Source: an uncultured Collinsella sp. (lineage in GTDB: Bacteria; Actinomycetota; Coriobacteriia; Coriobacteriales; Coriobacteriaceae). Taken from it: DNA of 5,702 bases. The notes under the pieces are model-generated. The model was not told where the DNA came from. It worked only from the letters and a program-made list of their open reading frames with translations, and ran no database searches. A program made the translations under genes and the position numbers. Positions 1-5,039 of this stretch are shown piece by piece (the stretch's first letter is position 1; the number at the start of each line of letters is the position of its first letter). The stretch lies in assembly GCA_937989795.1 (NCBI GenBank), contig CALKBB010000050.1, positions 1 to 5,702 of the forward strand, given 5' to 3'.

Positions 1-1
1 C

Positions 2-601
2 TGTTTTGCCTGGAAGGGCAAGGTTGAGTTCTCTGTCTTGGGTCACGTGCTGCTGCAGGACCACGCACCCTCTGCCATCGGCAACCCGGTCGTGATTGTG
101 GGCGATACGGAGATGCCCGCATGGAAGGTCAATCTTCTGAACGATGCGAAGCGTTTCCTCGAGAAGGTCAACTATACGGGATTTGCCAACTTTGACGTTA
201 TGTACGACTCTCGTGACGGCTCGTATCGTTTCCTTGAGGTCAATGCCCGCCTGGGGCGCAACTCGTGGTACCTTTCGCTCGCGGGTATCGATTTGCCGCG
301 CGTTATGGTCGATCACTGGATTGCCCCCGCATGCCTTGGCACGGAGCCGACGGCAACGTATGGTACCCAGAGCGAGCCCTCCCATGCGTCGCGCGCATTT
401 ACGTTCAAGATGGTTCCCGATGCCGTCATCAAGCGCTATGCCGCTTCTTGTGCCGATAAGGACTATGCGCTTTCGGACAAGGCGGATGAGTCGCCCGTTC
501 TGTGCAAAGCGGACACGCTTGAGCATAGGCTCTGGGGATGGATCACAAATATGAACCAGATTCGCAAGTTTAAGCGCTACGTTGGAGATGCCCGCAAGTA
601 G
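2..601 (+). CDS. ATP-grasp carboxylate-amine ligase, D-aspartate-ligase-like (5' truncated by window)
   Basis: The frame is open from the first bases, so the true start lies outside the window; the TTG at 38 is just an internal leucine codon. About 199 C-terminal residues are present. The segment around nt 173-280 has the ATP-grasp metal-binding signature: GFANFD (aspartate at nt 194-196), then FLEVNAR with Glu at 236-238 and Asn at 242-244, followed by GRN. This E-x-N-x-R-x-G-R arrangement, with the YDSRDG turn before it, resembles the D-aspartate ligase (Aslfm-like) branch, which joins D-Asp to the lysine side chain of peptidoglycan precursors using ATP in the cytoplasm. The family is known to attach an amino acid by an acyl-phosphate route; the exact substrate here is inferred. 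Related ATP-grasp ligases of other specificity are possible. The C-terminal ~110 residues lack motifs I recognise. A weak terminator follows at 616-640. Confidence 0.8.
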   Translation, partial: CFAWKGKVEFSVLGHVLLQDHAPSAIGNPVVIVGDTEMPAWKVNLLNDAKRFLEKVNYTGFANFDVMYDSRDGSYRFLEVNARLGRNSWYLSLAGIDLPRVMVDHWIAPACLGTEPTATYGTQSEPSHASRAFTFKMVPDAVIKRYAASCADKDYALSDKADESPVLCKADTLEHRLWGWITNMNQIRKFKRYVGDARK

Positions 602-615
602 CGAATAAGGTCCGG

Positions 616-640
616 GTGCCAAGACAGCTTGGGACTTTAT
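616..640 (+). terminator. Candidate intrinsic terminator of the ATP-grasp gene
   Basis: GTGCCAAG (616-623), loop ACAG, CTTGGGAC (628-635) form an 8-bp stem with one G/G mismatch, followed by TTTAT. It starts 15 bp after the stop codon at 599-601. The stem is short and the T-tract is broken, so termination may be partial. Confidence 0.45.
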
Positions 641-895
641 TGGTTGGTGCGACAAATTGTATCGACCGGCTCGCCCTCGCTGCCGGGAACAAGCGTATGT
701 ACCAGCCGATTTACAAATAGCATAGCGGTCGTCCTCACAATCATGTTTAAGGGGATAGTGTAGCTCGCGCGGGGGCGCTGTGCACCGATGCTCAGAAAAT
801 GCAGCAATGAGCTGCCGGAGCTAACGGGCAGGGCTTCTTGTCCGACCGGGTGCTCTATTTTGGGCCACATGGGTATGGGCATGTGCCTGCCTGCC

Positions 896-912
896 CGACA
901 TACTTAATGTCG
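896..912. promoter_or_regulatory. Perfect inverted repeat just upstream of the zinc-ribbon gene (possible operator or hairpin)
   Basis: CGACAT (896-901) and ATGTCG (907-912) are perfect 6-bp arms around ACTTA. The dyad ends 13 bp before the Shine-Dalgarno AAAGGAGG (926-933). The centre contains a TACTTAAT string that could overlap a -10 element, but no matching -35 is visible. The position suits an operator or an mRNA hairpin near the ribosome binding site; the function is inferred. Confidence 0.35.
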
Positions 913-941
913 ACAGCCCCTGCGCAAAGGAGGACGTATCC

Positions 942-2279
942 ATGGACGAGATGTTTGCCATTAAATGCCAAAACTGCGGCGGCCCTATGTACTCACACCA
1001 GGCTAAGCGCAGCTTTGAGTGCGCCTATTGCGGCACGGTCGTTCCGTGGCAGACCGATGCGGGGGAGCCCAAGAGCGCCCTGGGCATTCGCCATACGCCG
1101 CTGACGGTTGTCGATGGGCTGCTTAAGCTCACCCACGTGTCGCAGCTCGAGCGCCCGGTGGACCCCGACTGGTATTTCTTAAATGCGTACTGGCGCAATC
1201 AGTCGGTTCTGGAGCATCTGCTGTGGGAGGACCGCGGCACGGCGCAGGAGTTCCAAGAGGCAACGCACGTGAGCATTCCCTGCCCCTTCTGCGGTGCGTC
1301 CTTTGAGGGGTCATCGACCCAGCGCGTGTTTGAGTGCCCGTCCTGCGGCAATAAGATCGGCGTCGCCGACCTTCTCAAGCCCGGTACCTTTAGCAAGCGC
1401 CTGACCATGGGCATTGGTGCGGAGTATGTACCTGAGCAGGGTATTCCCTGCGAAATCTCGCCTCAGCAGGCACGTGCCAACGCTCTGCAGCTGGTGCGCC
1501 AGTACCCGGATGCCTTTGCCGGGCACGACGTGGAAGATGCGATCCAAAACGACATGATGCTCTTCTACTTCCCCATGGCGCTCGCGGATTTGCGCATGAT
1601 GGCGTCCTTCCCGGGCAAGGGGCTGAGCAAGGAGACCCTGGTGTACTACGAGGTGCTCGACTGGGCGTATCCGCGGGCAAACTACCTGGACGTTCGCCTC
1701 ATGGGCATTTTGGAGCCGTGGGACTTTGCCAAGGTTGGGCCGTTTGACCCTGCCATGCAGGAAGGTGACTTTCGCGTCGTCTCAGTCGATGCGTCTACCA
1801 AGGACCAGGTGGTCATTGATAAGCTGGCGCTCGACATTGCCGGCAACGATGCCGAGGCGGTGCTGGGGCTCAATAAAAAGAGCATCCGCACCTGGGCGCG
1901 CAAGGCTCGCAAGCATAAGGACGGCCTGGTGATGGTACCGGTCTACTTTGTCGATCGCCCAGCGACGGACAGCCGCGATGGCGAGCAGGTGCGCATTGCC
2001 GTAAACGGCCAGACGGGCCGCGCGGCCGCGGTGGTGTTTAGCGACAAGCGTGAGACGCATGTGGTGGCGCCGCTCAACCCGAGCCTGCATCTATCGAACG
2101 AAAGTACCGTGCATGCCACGCCCATCGAGGTCAAATACGTTAAATCGCCCTTCCTATACCAGATCGTGCGTCGTGGAGACGGCGAACAGCCGCGTCAGGT
2201 GGCAGCGGTTGCCGAGGGTTCCTACCGAGAAGAAAAGCCCAAGCGCAAGGGGCTGCTTGCAACGATCTTTGGGAAGTAG
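942..2279 (+). CDS. Double zinc-ribbon (TFIIB-type) protein of unknown function
   Basis: 445 residues. The ATG at 942 sits 7 bp after a strong AAAGGAGGA (926-934). Two zinc ribbons are visible: Cys9/Cys12 with Cys27/Cys30 (CQNCGG and CAYCG), and Cys114/Cys117 with Cys132/Cys135 (CPFCG and CPSCG). Both have 14 residues between the CxxC pairs, which suggests an internal duplication. Residues 150-330 carry no motif I recognise. MVPVYFVDRP at 331-340 followed by VNGQTG at 354-359 recalls the C-terminal pattern of bacterial TFIIB-type zinc-ribbon proteins, in which a PVW/Y strand precedes an NGQTGK turn. The C-terminus is basic (EEKPKRKG). No signal peptide or clear membrane helix is seen. The ribbons could bind nucleic acid or protein; nothing in the sequence decides between these. 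It appears monocistronic and is convergent with the next gene. Confidence 0.85.
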   Translation: MDEMFAIKCQNCGGPMYSHQAKRSFECAYCGTVVPWQTDAGEPKSALGIRHTPLTVVDGLLKLTHVSQLERPVDPDWYFLNAYWRNQSVLEHLLWEDRGTAQEFQEATHVSIPCPFCGASFEGSSTQRVFECPSCGNKIGVADLLKPGTFSKRLTMGIGAEYVPEQGIPCEISPQQARANALQLVRQYPDAFAGHDVEDAIQNDMMLFYFPMALADLRMMASFPGKGLSKETLVYYEVLDWAYPRANYLDVRLMGILEPWDFAKVGPFDPAMQEGDFRVVSVDASTKDQVVIDKLALDIAGNDAEAVLGLNKKSIRTWARKARKHKDGLVMVPVYFVDRPATDSRDGEQVRIAVNGQTGRAAAVVFSDKRETHVVAPLNPSLHLSNESTVHATPIEVKYVKSPFLYQIVRRGDGEQPRQVAAVAEGSYREEKPKRKGLLATIFGK

Positions 2280-2288
2280 GGGAACGGT

Positions 2289-2321
2289 ACGGGACAGTGC
2301 GCAGTAGTGCGAGCTGTCCGT
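2289..2321 (+). other. Stable hairpin in the 3' untranslated region of the zinc-ribbon gene
   Basis: ACGG-g-ACAG (2289-2297) pairs with CTGT-CCGT (2314-2321) with one bulged G. Inside it CGCA (2300-2303) pairs with TGCG (2308-2311) around the tetraloop GTAG. It begins 10 bp after the stop codon. No T-tract follows on either strand, so it looks more like a 3'-end stability element or Rho-associated structure than an intrinsic terminator. Confidence 0.4.
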
Positions 2322-2332
2322 CGTGGTAGATC

Positions 2333-2373
2333 TAAATAAACGGTGGGACGGCTGCAAAAGAGCCGCCCCACCG
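2333..2373 (-). terminator. Intrinsic terminator, minus-strand orientation
   Basis: CGGTGGGACGGCT (2341-2353) pairs with AGCCGCCCCACCG (2361-2373), a 13-position stem with one A/C mismatch around GCAAAAG. Read on the minus strand it is followed by TTTATTTAG. It lies downstream of the ADP-ribosylglycohydrolase gene, 218 bp past its stop, and could act as a second terminator behind the hairpin at 2454-2478, or serve a short RNA between them. Confidence 0.6.
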
Positions 2374-2453
2374 GGCAAAATCAAGGTGTGCCGCGGAACC
2401 CGCTCCTCAGTCGGTCAACTTTGGAAGCGCGGGCAACGCAGGTGCTAATGTCT

Positions 2454-2479
2454 AAAGGGCCGGGGCAACCGGCCCTTTT
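2454..2479. terminator. Bidirectional intrinsic terminator between convergent genes
   Basis: AAAGGGCCGG (2454-2463), loop GGCAA, CCGGCCCTTT (2469-2478) is a perfect 10-bp stem with A-rich and T-rich ends, plus one further T. It can terminate both the zinc-ribbon transcript coming from the left and the hydrolase transcript coming from the right. The U-runs are largely paired in the stem, so efficiency is uncertain. Confidence 0.65.
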
Positions 2480-2590
2480 CTGTGGCAGCGGGGATTCGAA
2501 TACCAATACGGTGCACGGTCCCACGGTACTTTGCTCTGTGACGAACGGACCCATGACGGCGCATTCTGTAATCATCATTTATGCGGTCCC

Positions 2591-3424
2591 TTAATCATTT
2601 GCGTTGACTGACATTGTCTTCGTTGAAGGCGTGTCCCAAAACAAACACTGCTCTATCAACTCTTTACCGCGCAGGGTATCGATCCACTCCTGCGGAATTG
2701 CGTCGATACCGTAGGCCGTGCCGGCGAGGGCGCCTGCGACGGCTGCGGTGGTGTCGGTGTCGTCGCCTAGGTTGACGGCGGCAAGCACGCAATCTTCGTA
2801 GCTGTTAGTGTTGACGAAGCACCAGGTGGCTGCCTTAAGCGCGTCGCGCACGAAGCCACCTGACTTGATCTCCTGCTCAGGCATGCCTTTCAGATGGAGT
2901 GCCCACGAGGGGAGCGCGTCGTTCATCACATCCCTCATCAGCTCGACAAATATGATGCATGCGTCGGTCGACGTTCTGTGGGCGTGCGTAATTGCGGAGA
3001 CCTCGCGGATCTCGTTGTTCGTCGCATCGGTGAACGCCAGGGGAGCGATACGCATGAGCGAGCCGTTGCCGTTGTCGCGCTCGCCGGAGCCTCCTTTGCC
3101 GGTGTGCAAGGCGCGGGCGGTCGTGCCGCCGTAATCGAAAACGCCGTCGATTGTATACTCGCCACGGGCAATCCAGCCGATGAACTTGTCGCGCATGTCC
3201 GCGGTGTCGATGTGCCCGAGCTCCCTAATCGAGTCACAGGTAGCAAGCGTCATGGACGTGTCGTCGCTCCAGGTGCCGGCGGGCTGCCCATGCGTGCCGT
3301 AGCCGATCATGTCCGTGCATTTGAACGTGCCGCGGGGCCTAAACTCGTAAGGAACGCCCAGCGCGTCGCCGACGGCAAGCCCATAGATGCAGTCGCGTAG
3401 CGTTGCCTTTGATGCCTCTGCCAT
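2591..3424 (-). CDS. ADP-ribosylglycohydrolase family protein (DraG/ARH-like)
   Basis: 277 residues, close to the usual family length. The ATG at 3424 has AGGAGG (3433-3438) 8 bp upstream. Family motifs in order: GDALG at 19-23, WSDDTSMTLA at 52-61 (Ser53, Asp54 and Asp55 as metal ligands), GNGSLMRIAP at 119-128, THAHR at 146-150, and NLGDDTDTTAAVAGALAG at 217-234, whose D-D-T-D-T supplies the second metal cluster. These enzymes are cytoplasmic di-Mg or di-Mn hydrolases that remove ADP-ribose from protein side chains (Arg in DraG) or cleave ADP-ribose derivatives. All expected metal-binding residues are present, so it should be active. No ADP-ribosyltransferase or nitrogenase gene is nearby, so the target cannot be named; the DraG name of the family should not be taken as a nitrogen-fixation role. 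It is transcribed alone, divergent from the PH-like gene. Confidence 0.93.
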   Translation of the reverse strand: MAEASKATLRDCIYGLAVGDALGVPYEFRPRGTFKCTDMIGYGTHGQPAGTWSDDTSMTLATCDSIRELGHIDTADMRDKFIGWIARGEYTIDGVFDYGGTTARALHTGKGGSGERDNGNGSLMRIAPLAFTDATNNEIREVSAITHAHRTSTDACIIFVELMRDVMNDALPSWALHLKGMPEQEIKSGGFVRDALKAATWCFVNTNSYEDCVLAAVNLGDDTDTTAAVAGALAGTAYGIDAIPQEWIDTLRGKELIEQCLFWDTPSTKTMSVNAND

Positions 3425-3548
3425 GTATGACTCCTCCTGTGTCGAGCGATTAAGGATGCGTCGAATTTGTCTTCCTCCGCAATGGCGTATCTATTAACTG
3501 AACCATAAAGCCTCGCGCGGACACAAATCTAGATGCCTCCAACCGCCT

Positions 3549-3577
3549 TCGCGTGGGGGTCTCGGAATGACTAAAAT
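3549..3577 (+). promoter_or_regulatory. Candidate promoter for the PH-like gene
   Basis: TAAAAT at 3572-3577 matches 5 of 6 bases of the -10 consensus and lies about 45 bp before the preferred start codon at 3623. The -35 position (around 3548-3554, TTCGCG/TCGCGT) matches poorly, so this is a weak prediction. The 192-198 bp between this gene and the divergent hydrolase must carry both promoters; I found no good candidate for the hydrolase. Confidence 0.3.
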
Positions 3578-3622
3578 GAGGAGTTAAAGGTAGTTTGCGC
3601 GAGTCCATGGGGAGCGATGCGT

Positions 3623-3952
3623 ATGGACAACAACACTTTGCTGTTCCAGGACAAGGGTTCGGGCGGGTTTAAAGACGTCAAGATCTACCCTAACCGTATC
3701 GAGGTGCTCAAGAAGGGCACTTTCGGCGGCAAGCACACCGAGATTGTCTACCTTAAGGACATCACGGGGGTCAACAGGATCAAGGGCCGCGACGTTTTTC
3801 TGCGCAATCGACTGTTGACCGCTTGCGTCTTTAGCCTGAGCAGCCGTGCGAAGGCCCAGGAATTTGTGAACGTGCTCAATATGGTGATGTGGCCGGGCGC
3901 TTTTGAACACAAAAACCGGGATGCAAGGAGTTGCACCTTGCATCCCGGCTGA
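3623..3952 (+). CDS. Small PH-like-domain protein, function unknown
   Basis: 109 residues from ATG 3623. An ATG at 3617 is in frame, but GGGGAG at 3609-3614 is 2 bp from it and 8 bp from 3623, so 3623 is preferred. The pattern of short beta strands (TLLFQDK, DVKIYPNRIEVLKKG, TEIVYLKDITGVNRI, DVFLRNR, CVFSLSS) ending in an amphipathic helix (RAKAQEFVNVLN) fits a bacterial PH-like fold of the DUF4429 kind; this is a fold inference from pattern only. Known PH-like proteins of this sort are small cytoplasmic or membrane-associated modules with no enzymatic activity. No signal peptide or membrane helix is visible. The last ~12 codons after the domain (NRDARSCTLHPG) are encoded by the terminator hairpin of the convergent lipoprotein gene, so the tail is probably not part of the fold. 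Confidence 0.7.
   Translation: MDNNTLLFQDKGSGGFKDVKIYPNRIEVLKKGTFGGKHTEIVYLKDITGVNRIKGRDVFLRNRLLTACVFSLSSRAKAQEFVNVLNMVMWPGAFEHKNRDARSCTLHPG
3907..3948 (-). terminator. Strong intrinsic terminator of the lipoprotein gene, inside the PH-like reading frame
   Basis: CCGGGATGCAAGG (3916-3928) and CCTTGCATCCCGG (3936-3948) form a perfect 13-bp stem with a 7-nt loop. On the minus strand TTTTTGTGTT follows directly. It lies 38 bp past the lipoprotein stop codon (3986-3988). On the plus strand it covers the last codons of the PH-like gene and has no T-tract, so it should work in one direction only. Confidence 0.88.
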
Positions 3953-3985
3953 GCTAAAACGGCGTTGCTGCATACCGTTGGAGCT

Positions 3986-4579
3986 TTAGCGCTTGATCTC
4001 GATATCGTCGAGCTTAACGTCCATGGCTTCGGTCTTGGCCTTGGCGATGTCGTCGGCAAATTCCAGAGACTTCATCATGGTTTCGACGGCGTCCTTGTGC
4101 TCCTCGACGTTGTCGATGCGCACGTAGACGCTGCCGCCGCCTGCTTCGGTGAAGTACTCAGTCGTCACGCCGCCCGAGTGTGTATAGGAAGCGTTGCGCC
4201 AAGTCTTGCCGTTGTACTTGACGGGGTCATTCTCGGTCCACTCAAAGCTGGCATTCCACTTTGCCTCGTAGTCGAACAGCTCGTCGGCGTTCTTGTCAGG
4301 ATCGAAGACGGGGATGAAGCGATCGCTGGCGTGCTCGCTCTCGGTGAACTTAAACTGGGCCCTGTCGGCGGTATCGCCTGCGACGTCGGTGACCTCGACG
4401 CCCTCGGGGACCTCGACCTTAAACCAAATGAAGTCGGTCCTCATATCCACGGCTGGCTTTTCTGTTCCGCCGCCACCGCCACTGCCGGTAGCGCCACCGC
4501 TGCCACCGCAACCCACCAGGGCAACCGCGGCAAAGAGGCTGATGCAGAGGGTGAGAATCGCAAAGGCCTTCTTTTTCAT
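3986..4579 (-). CDS. Secreted lipoprotein, function unknown
   Basis: 197 residues; the ATG at 4579 has GAGGAGG (4588-4594) 8 bp upstream. The N-terminus is a typical lipoprotein signal: MKKK, a hydrophobic stretch (residues 5-22), then the lipobox LVGC with Cys24 as the lipidated residue. A Gly/Ser-rich linker (25-38) follows, then a soluble domain of about 155 residues. This domain begins WFKVEVPEGVEVTDV, contains KYNGKTWRNASYTHSGG and SVYVRIDNVEEHKDAVETMMKSLEF, and resembles the strand-and-helix pattern of PsbP/DcrB-like extracytoplasmic domains; that similarity is by eye and may not hold. It should be anchored outside the cytoplasmic membrane. It is acidic (many Asp/Glu) and has no cysteines after Cys24. 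It is monocistronic with its own terminator at 3916-3948. Confidence 0.87.
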   Translation of the reverse strand: MKKKAFAILTLCISLFAAVALVGCGGSGGATGSGGGGGTEKPAVDMRTDFIWFKVEVPEGVEVTDVAGDTADRAQFKFTESEHASDRFIPVFDPDKNADELFDYEAKWNASFEWTENDPVKYNGKTWRNASYTHSGGVTTEYFTEAGGGSVYVRIDNVEEHKDAVETMMKSLEFADDIAKAKTEAMDVKLDDIEIKR

Positions 4580-4631
4580 GGTCGTGTCCTCCTCGATCTG
4601 TAACCGCCCATGGATTACTTGCCTTTACTGT

Positions 4632-4670
4632 ACGCGCGGACGGCTCGCTAGGGTGGGCCATGTGTCCCAT
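4632..4670. repeat. Diverged ~39-bp intergenic repeat, copy 1
   Basis: The right 19 bp, GGTGGGCCATGTGTCCCAT (4652-4670), is identical to copy 2 at 4860-4878. The preceding 16 bp (4632-4647) match copy 2 at 12 positions with no gap, and the join between the two parts needs a 1-bp gap. Within the core, 4654-4669 is an imperfect dyad, TGGGnCA-nn-TGnCCCA, which is operator-like. This copy lies 73-91 bp upstream of the lipoprotein start codon. Confidence 0.65.
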
Positions 4671-4716
4671 TCTGGGGGCTGGAATTGCGCCGACAAGTGG
4701 CAATATGTGCGGTCGC

Positions 4717-4751
4717 AAAAGGGGGGAGGGCCGATGCTGTCGGCCCTCCCC
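4717..4751 (-). terminator. Strong intrinsic-terminator-like hairpin with no matching gene
   Basis: GGGGAGGGCCGA (4723-4734), loop TGCTG, TCGGCCCTCCCC (4740-4751) is a perfect 12-bp GC-rich stem. On the minus strand it continues CC then TTTTGCG. It would stop minus-strand transcription entering from the right, but no minus-strand gene is present between here and fchA. It might end an unannotated RNA or insulate the lipoprotein gene. On the plus strand no T-tract follows. Confidence 0.6.
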
Positions 4752-4840
4752 GGGGTGAGGTGCCCGTTGATTTAATGGGGCGCGCGTGCGTGGGCGTTGC
4801 CCCAACAGGTTCCTTGTTTATAGATATGCCTCAGTTTTTG

Positions 4841-4878
4841 ACGTCCGGAAGTCTCGAAAGGTGGGCCATGTGTCCCAT
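4841..4878. repeat. Diverged ~39-bp intergenic repeat, copy 2
   Basis: Same orientation as copy 1, 208 bp further right. The 19-bp core (4860-4878) is identical, and ACGTCCGGAAGTCTCG (4841-4856) matches 12 of 16 bases of 4632-4647. It is preceded by TTTTTG, giving TTGACG at 4838-4843, which resembles a -35 element but has no -10 partner. The core ends 161 bp before the fchA start. Confidence 0.65.
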
Positions 4879-4933
4879 GTTTGCGGTGCCGACGCCTATC
4901 GTTCGTCATAGAAATCCGCGATGGCCAGGTGCG

Positions 4934-4962
4934 CTGACGCTCATGTGCTTATGGGCTAGACT
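4934..4962 (+). promoter_or_regulatory. Candidate sigma70-type promoter of fchA-folD
   Basis: CTGACG (4934-4939) and TAGACT (4957-4962) each match 4 of 6 consensus bases with an ideal 17-bp spacer. Transcription would start near 4969 and give a leader of about 70 nt that contains the hairpin at 4988-5013. Confidence 0.45.
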
Positions 4963-4987
4963 TAGCACCATTATGTGATTGATGCGG

Positions 4988-5013
4988 TCGGTCGGCGGTT
5001 GCCACCCGACCGA
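4988..5013 (+). other. Hairpin in the fchA leader with two alternative registers
   Basis: TCGGTCGG (4988-4995) pairs with CCGACCGA (5006-5013). Because CGGTCGG occurs twice in overlapping register (4985-4991 and 4989-4995), the same right arm (5006-5012) can pair with either. It ends 12 bp before the ribosome binding site, so it might influence translation, but it matches no riboswitch class I know. Confidence 0.35.
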
Positions 5014-5025
5014 TGTATATGACTT

Positions 5026-5030
5026 GAAGG
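5026..5030 (+). promoter_or_regulatory. Ribosome binding site that decides the fchA start
   Basis: GAAGG is 9 bp before ATG 5040 but only 3 bp before the in-frame GTG at 5034. The spacing favours ATG 5040. Confidence 0.6.
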
Positions 5031-5039
5031 TGCGTGCGT

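Larger units (their letters stand above)
602..941. other. 340-bp spacer/leader without a convincing gene
   Basis: Beyond the weak terminator near its left end, this stretch holds small dyads only: GCAGC-AATGA-GCTGC at 801-815 and CGACAT-N5-ATGTCG at 896-912. Open frames on both strands (637-882 minus, 838-1104 plus) lack a ribosome binding site and protein-like composition, and the second runs out of frame into the next gene. At 861-872 there is a 12-mer matching 11 of 12 bases of the reverse complement of the repeat found at 4652 and 4860. The region probably contains the promoter of the downstream zinc-ribbon gene, but I cannot pick out a good -35/-10 pair. Confidence 0.5.
2280..2590. other. 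Convergent intergenic spacer, hairpin-rich, no gene
   Basis: This 311-bp gap lies between two convergent genes and contains three stable hairpins (2289-2321, 2341-2373, 2454-2478). Open frames here (2343-2594 plus, 2381-2578 minus) run straight through the terminator hairpins, lack ribosome binding sites and do not look like proteins. At 2484-2501 the minus strand reads like the 3' end of a tRNA but has no matching upstream arms. The stretch 2504-2590, immediately downstream of the hydrolase stop on the minus strand, shows nothing I can interpret. Confidence 0.6.
4580..5039. other. 460-bp divergent intergenic region with repeats and a hairpin, no gene
   Basis: The region separates the minus-strand lipoprotein gene from fchA. 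It contains two copies of a diverged ~39-bp repeat (4632-4670, 4841-4878), a 12-bp perfect hairpin with a minus-strand T-tract (4717-4751), a plausible promoter for fchA (4934-4962) and a hairpin in its leader (4988-5013). TGGGGC (4776-4781) and GCCCCA (4799-4804) could form a further weak stem. Open frames in it lack ribosome binding sites and do not read like proteins. Confidence 0.6.

Noticed and set aside
637..882. Minus-strand 81-codon open frame in the spacer before the zinc-ribbon gene
   Set aside because: No Shine-Dalgarno, no domain, and it runs into the terminator region of the upstream gene; could at most be decayed sequence.
2484..2570. A complete tRNA gene on the minus strand ending near 2484
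   Set aside because: Only the T-loop-like and acceptor-like 3' string is present; no T-stem, anticodon arm or matching 5' acceptor strand can be drawn.
2343..2594. Plus-strand 83-codon open frame between the convergent genes
   Set aside because: Runs through two terminator hairpins, lacks a ribosome binding site, and its composition is not protein-like.
2894..3400. Plus-strand open frame opposite the ADP-ribosylglycohydrolase
   Set aside because: Antisense shadow of a gene with clear family motifs; no ribosome binding site or recognisable domain.
3965..4603. Long plus-strand open frame (about 212 codons) opposite the lipoprotein gene
   Set aside because: It mirrors the lipoprotein, which has a lipobox, ribosome binding site and terminator; the antisense translation is low-complexity and has no ribosome binding site.
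4652..4878. Small mobile element bounded by the 19-bp direct repeats
   Set aside because: The similarity extends outside the 19 bp as a diverged unit, unlike a target-site duplication, and there are no terminal inverted repeats or transposase.
5034..5036. GTG at 5034 as the fchA start
   Set aside because: It would be only 3 bp from the GAAGG ribosome binding site; ATG 5040 has a normal 9-bp spacing.
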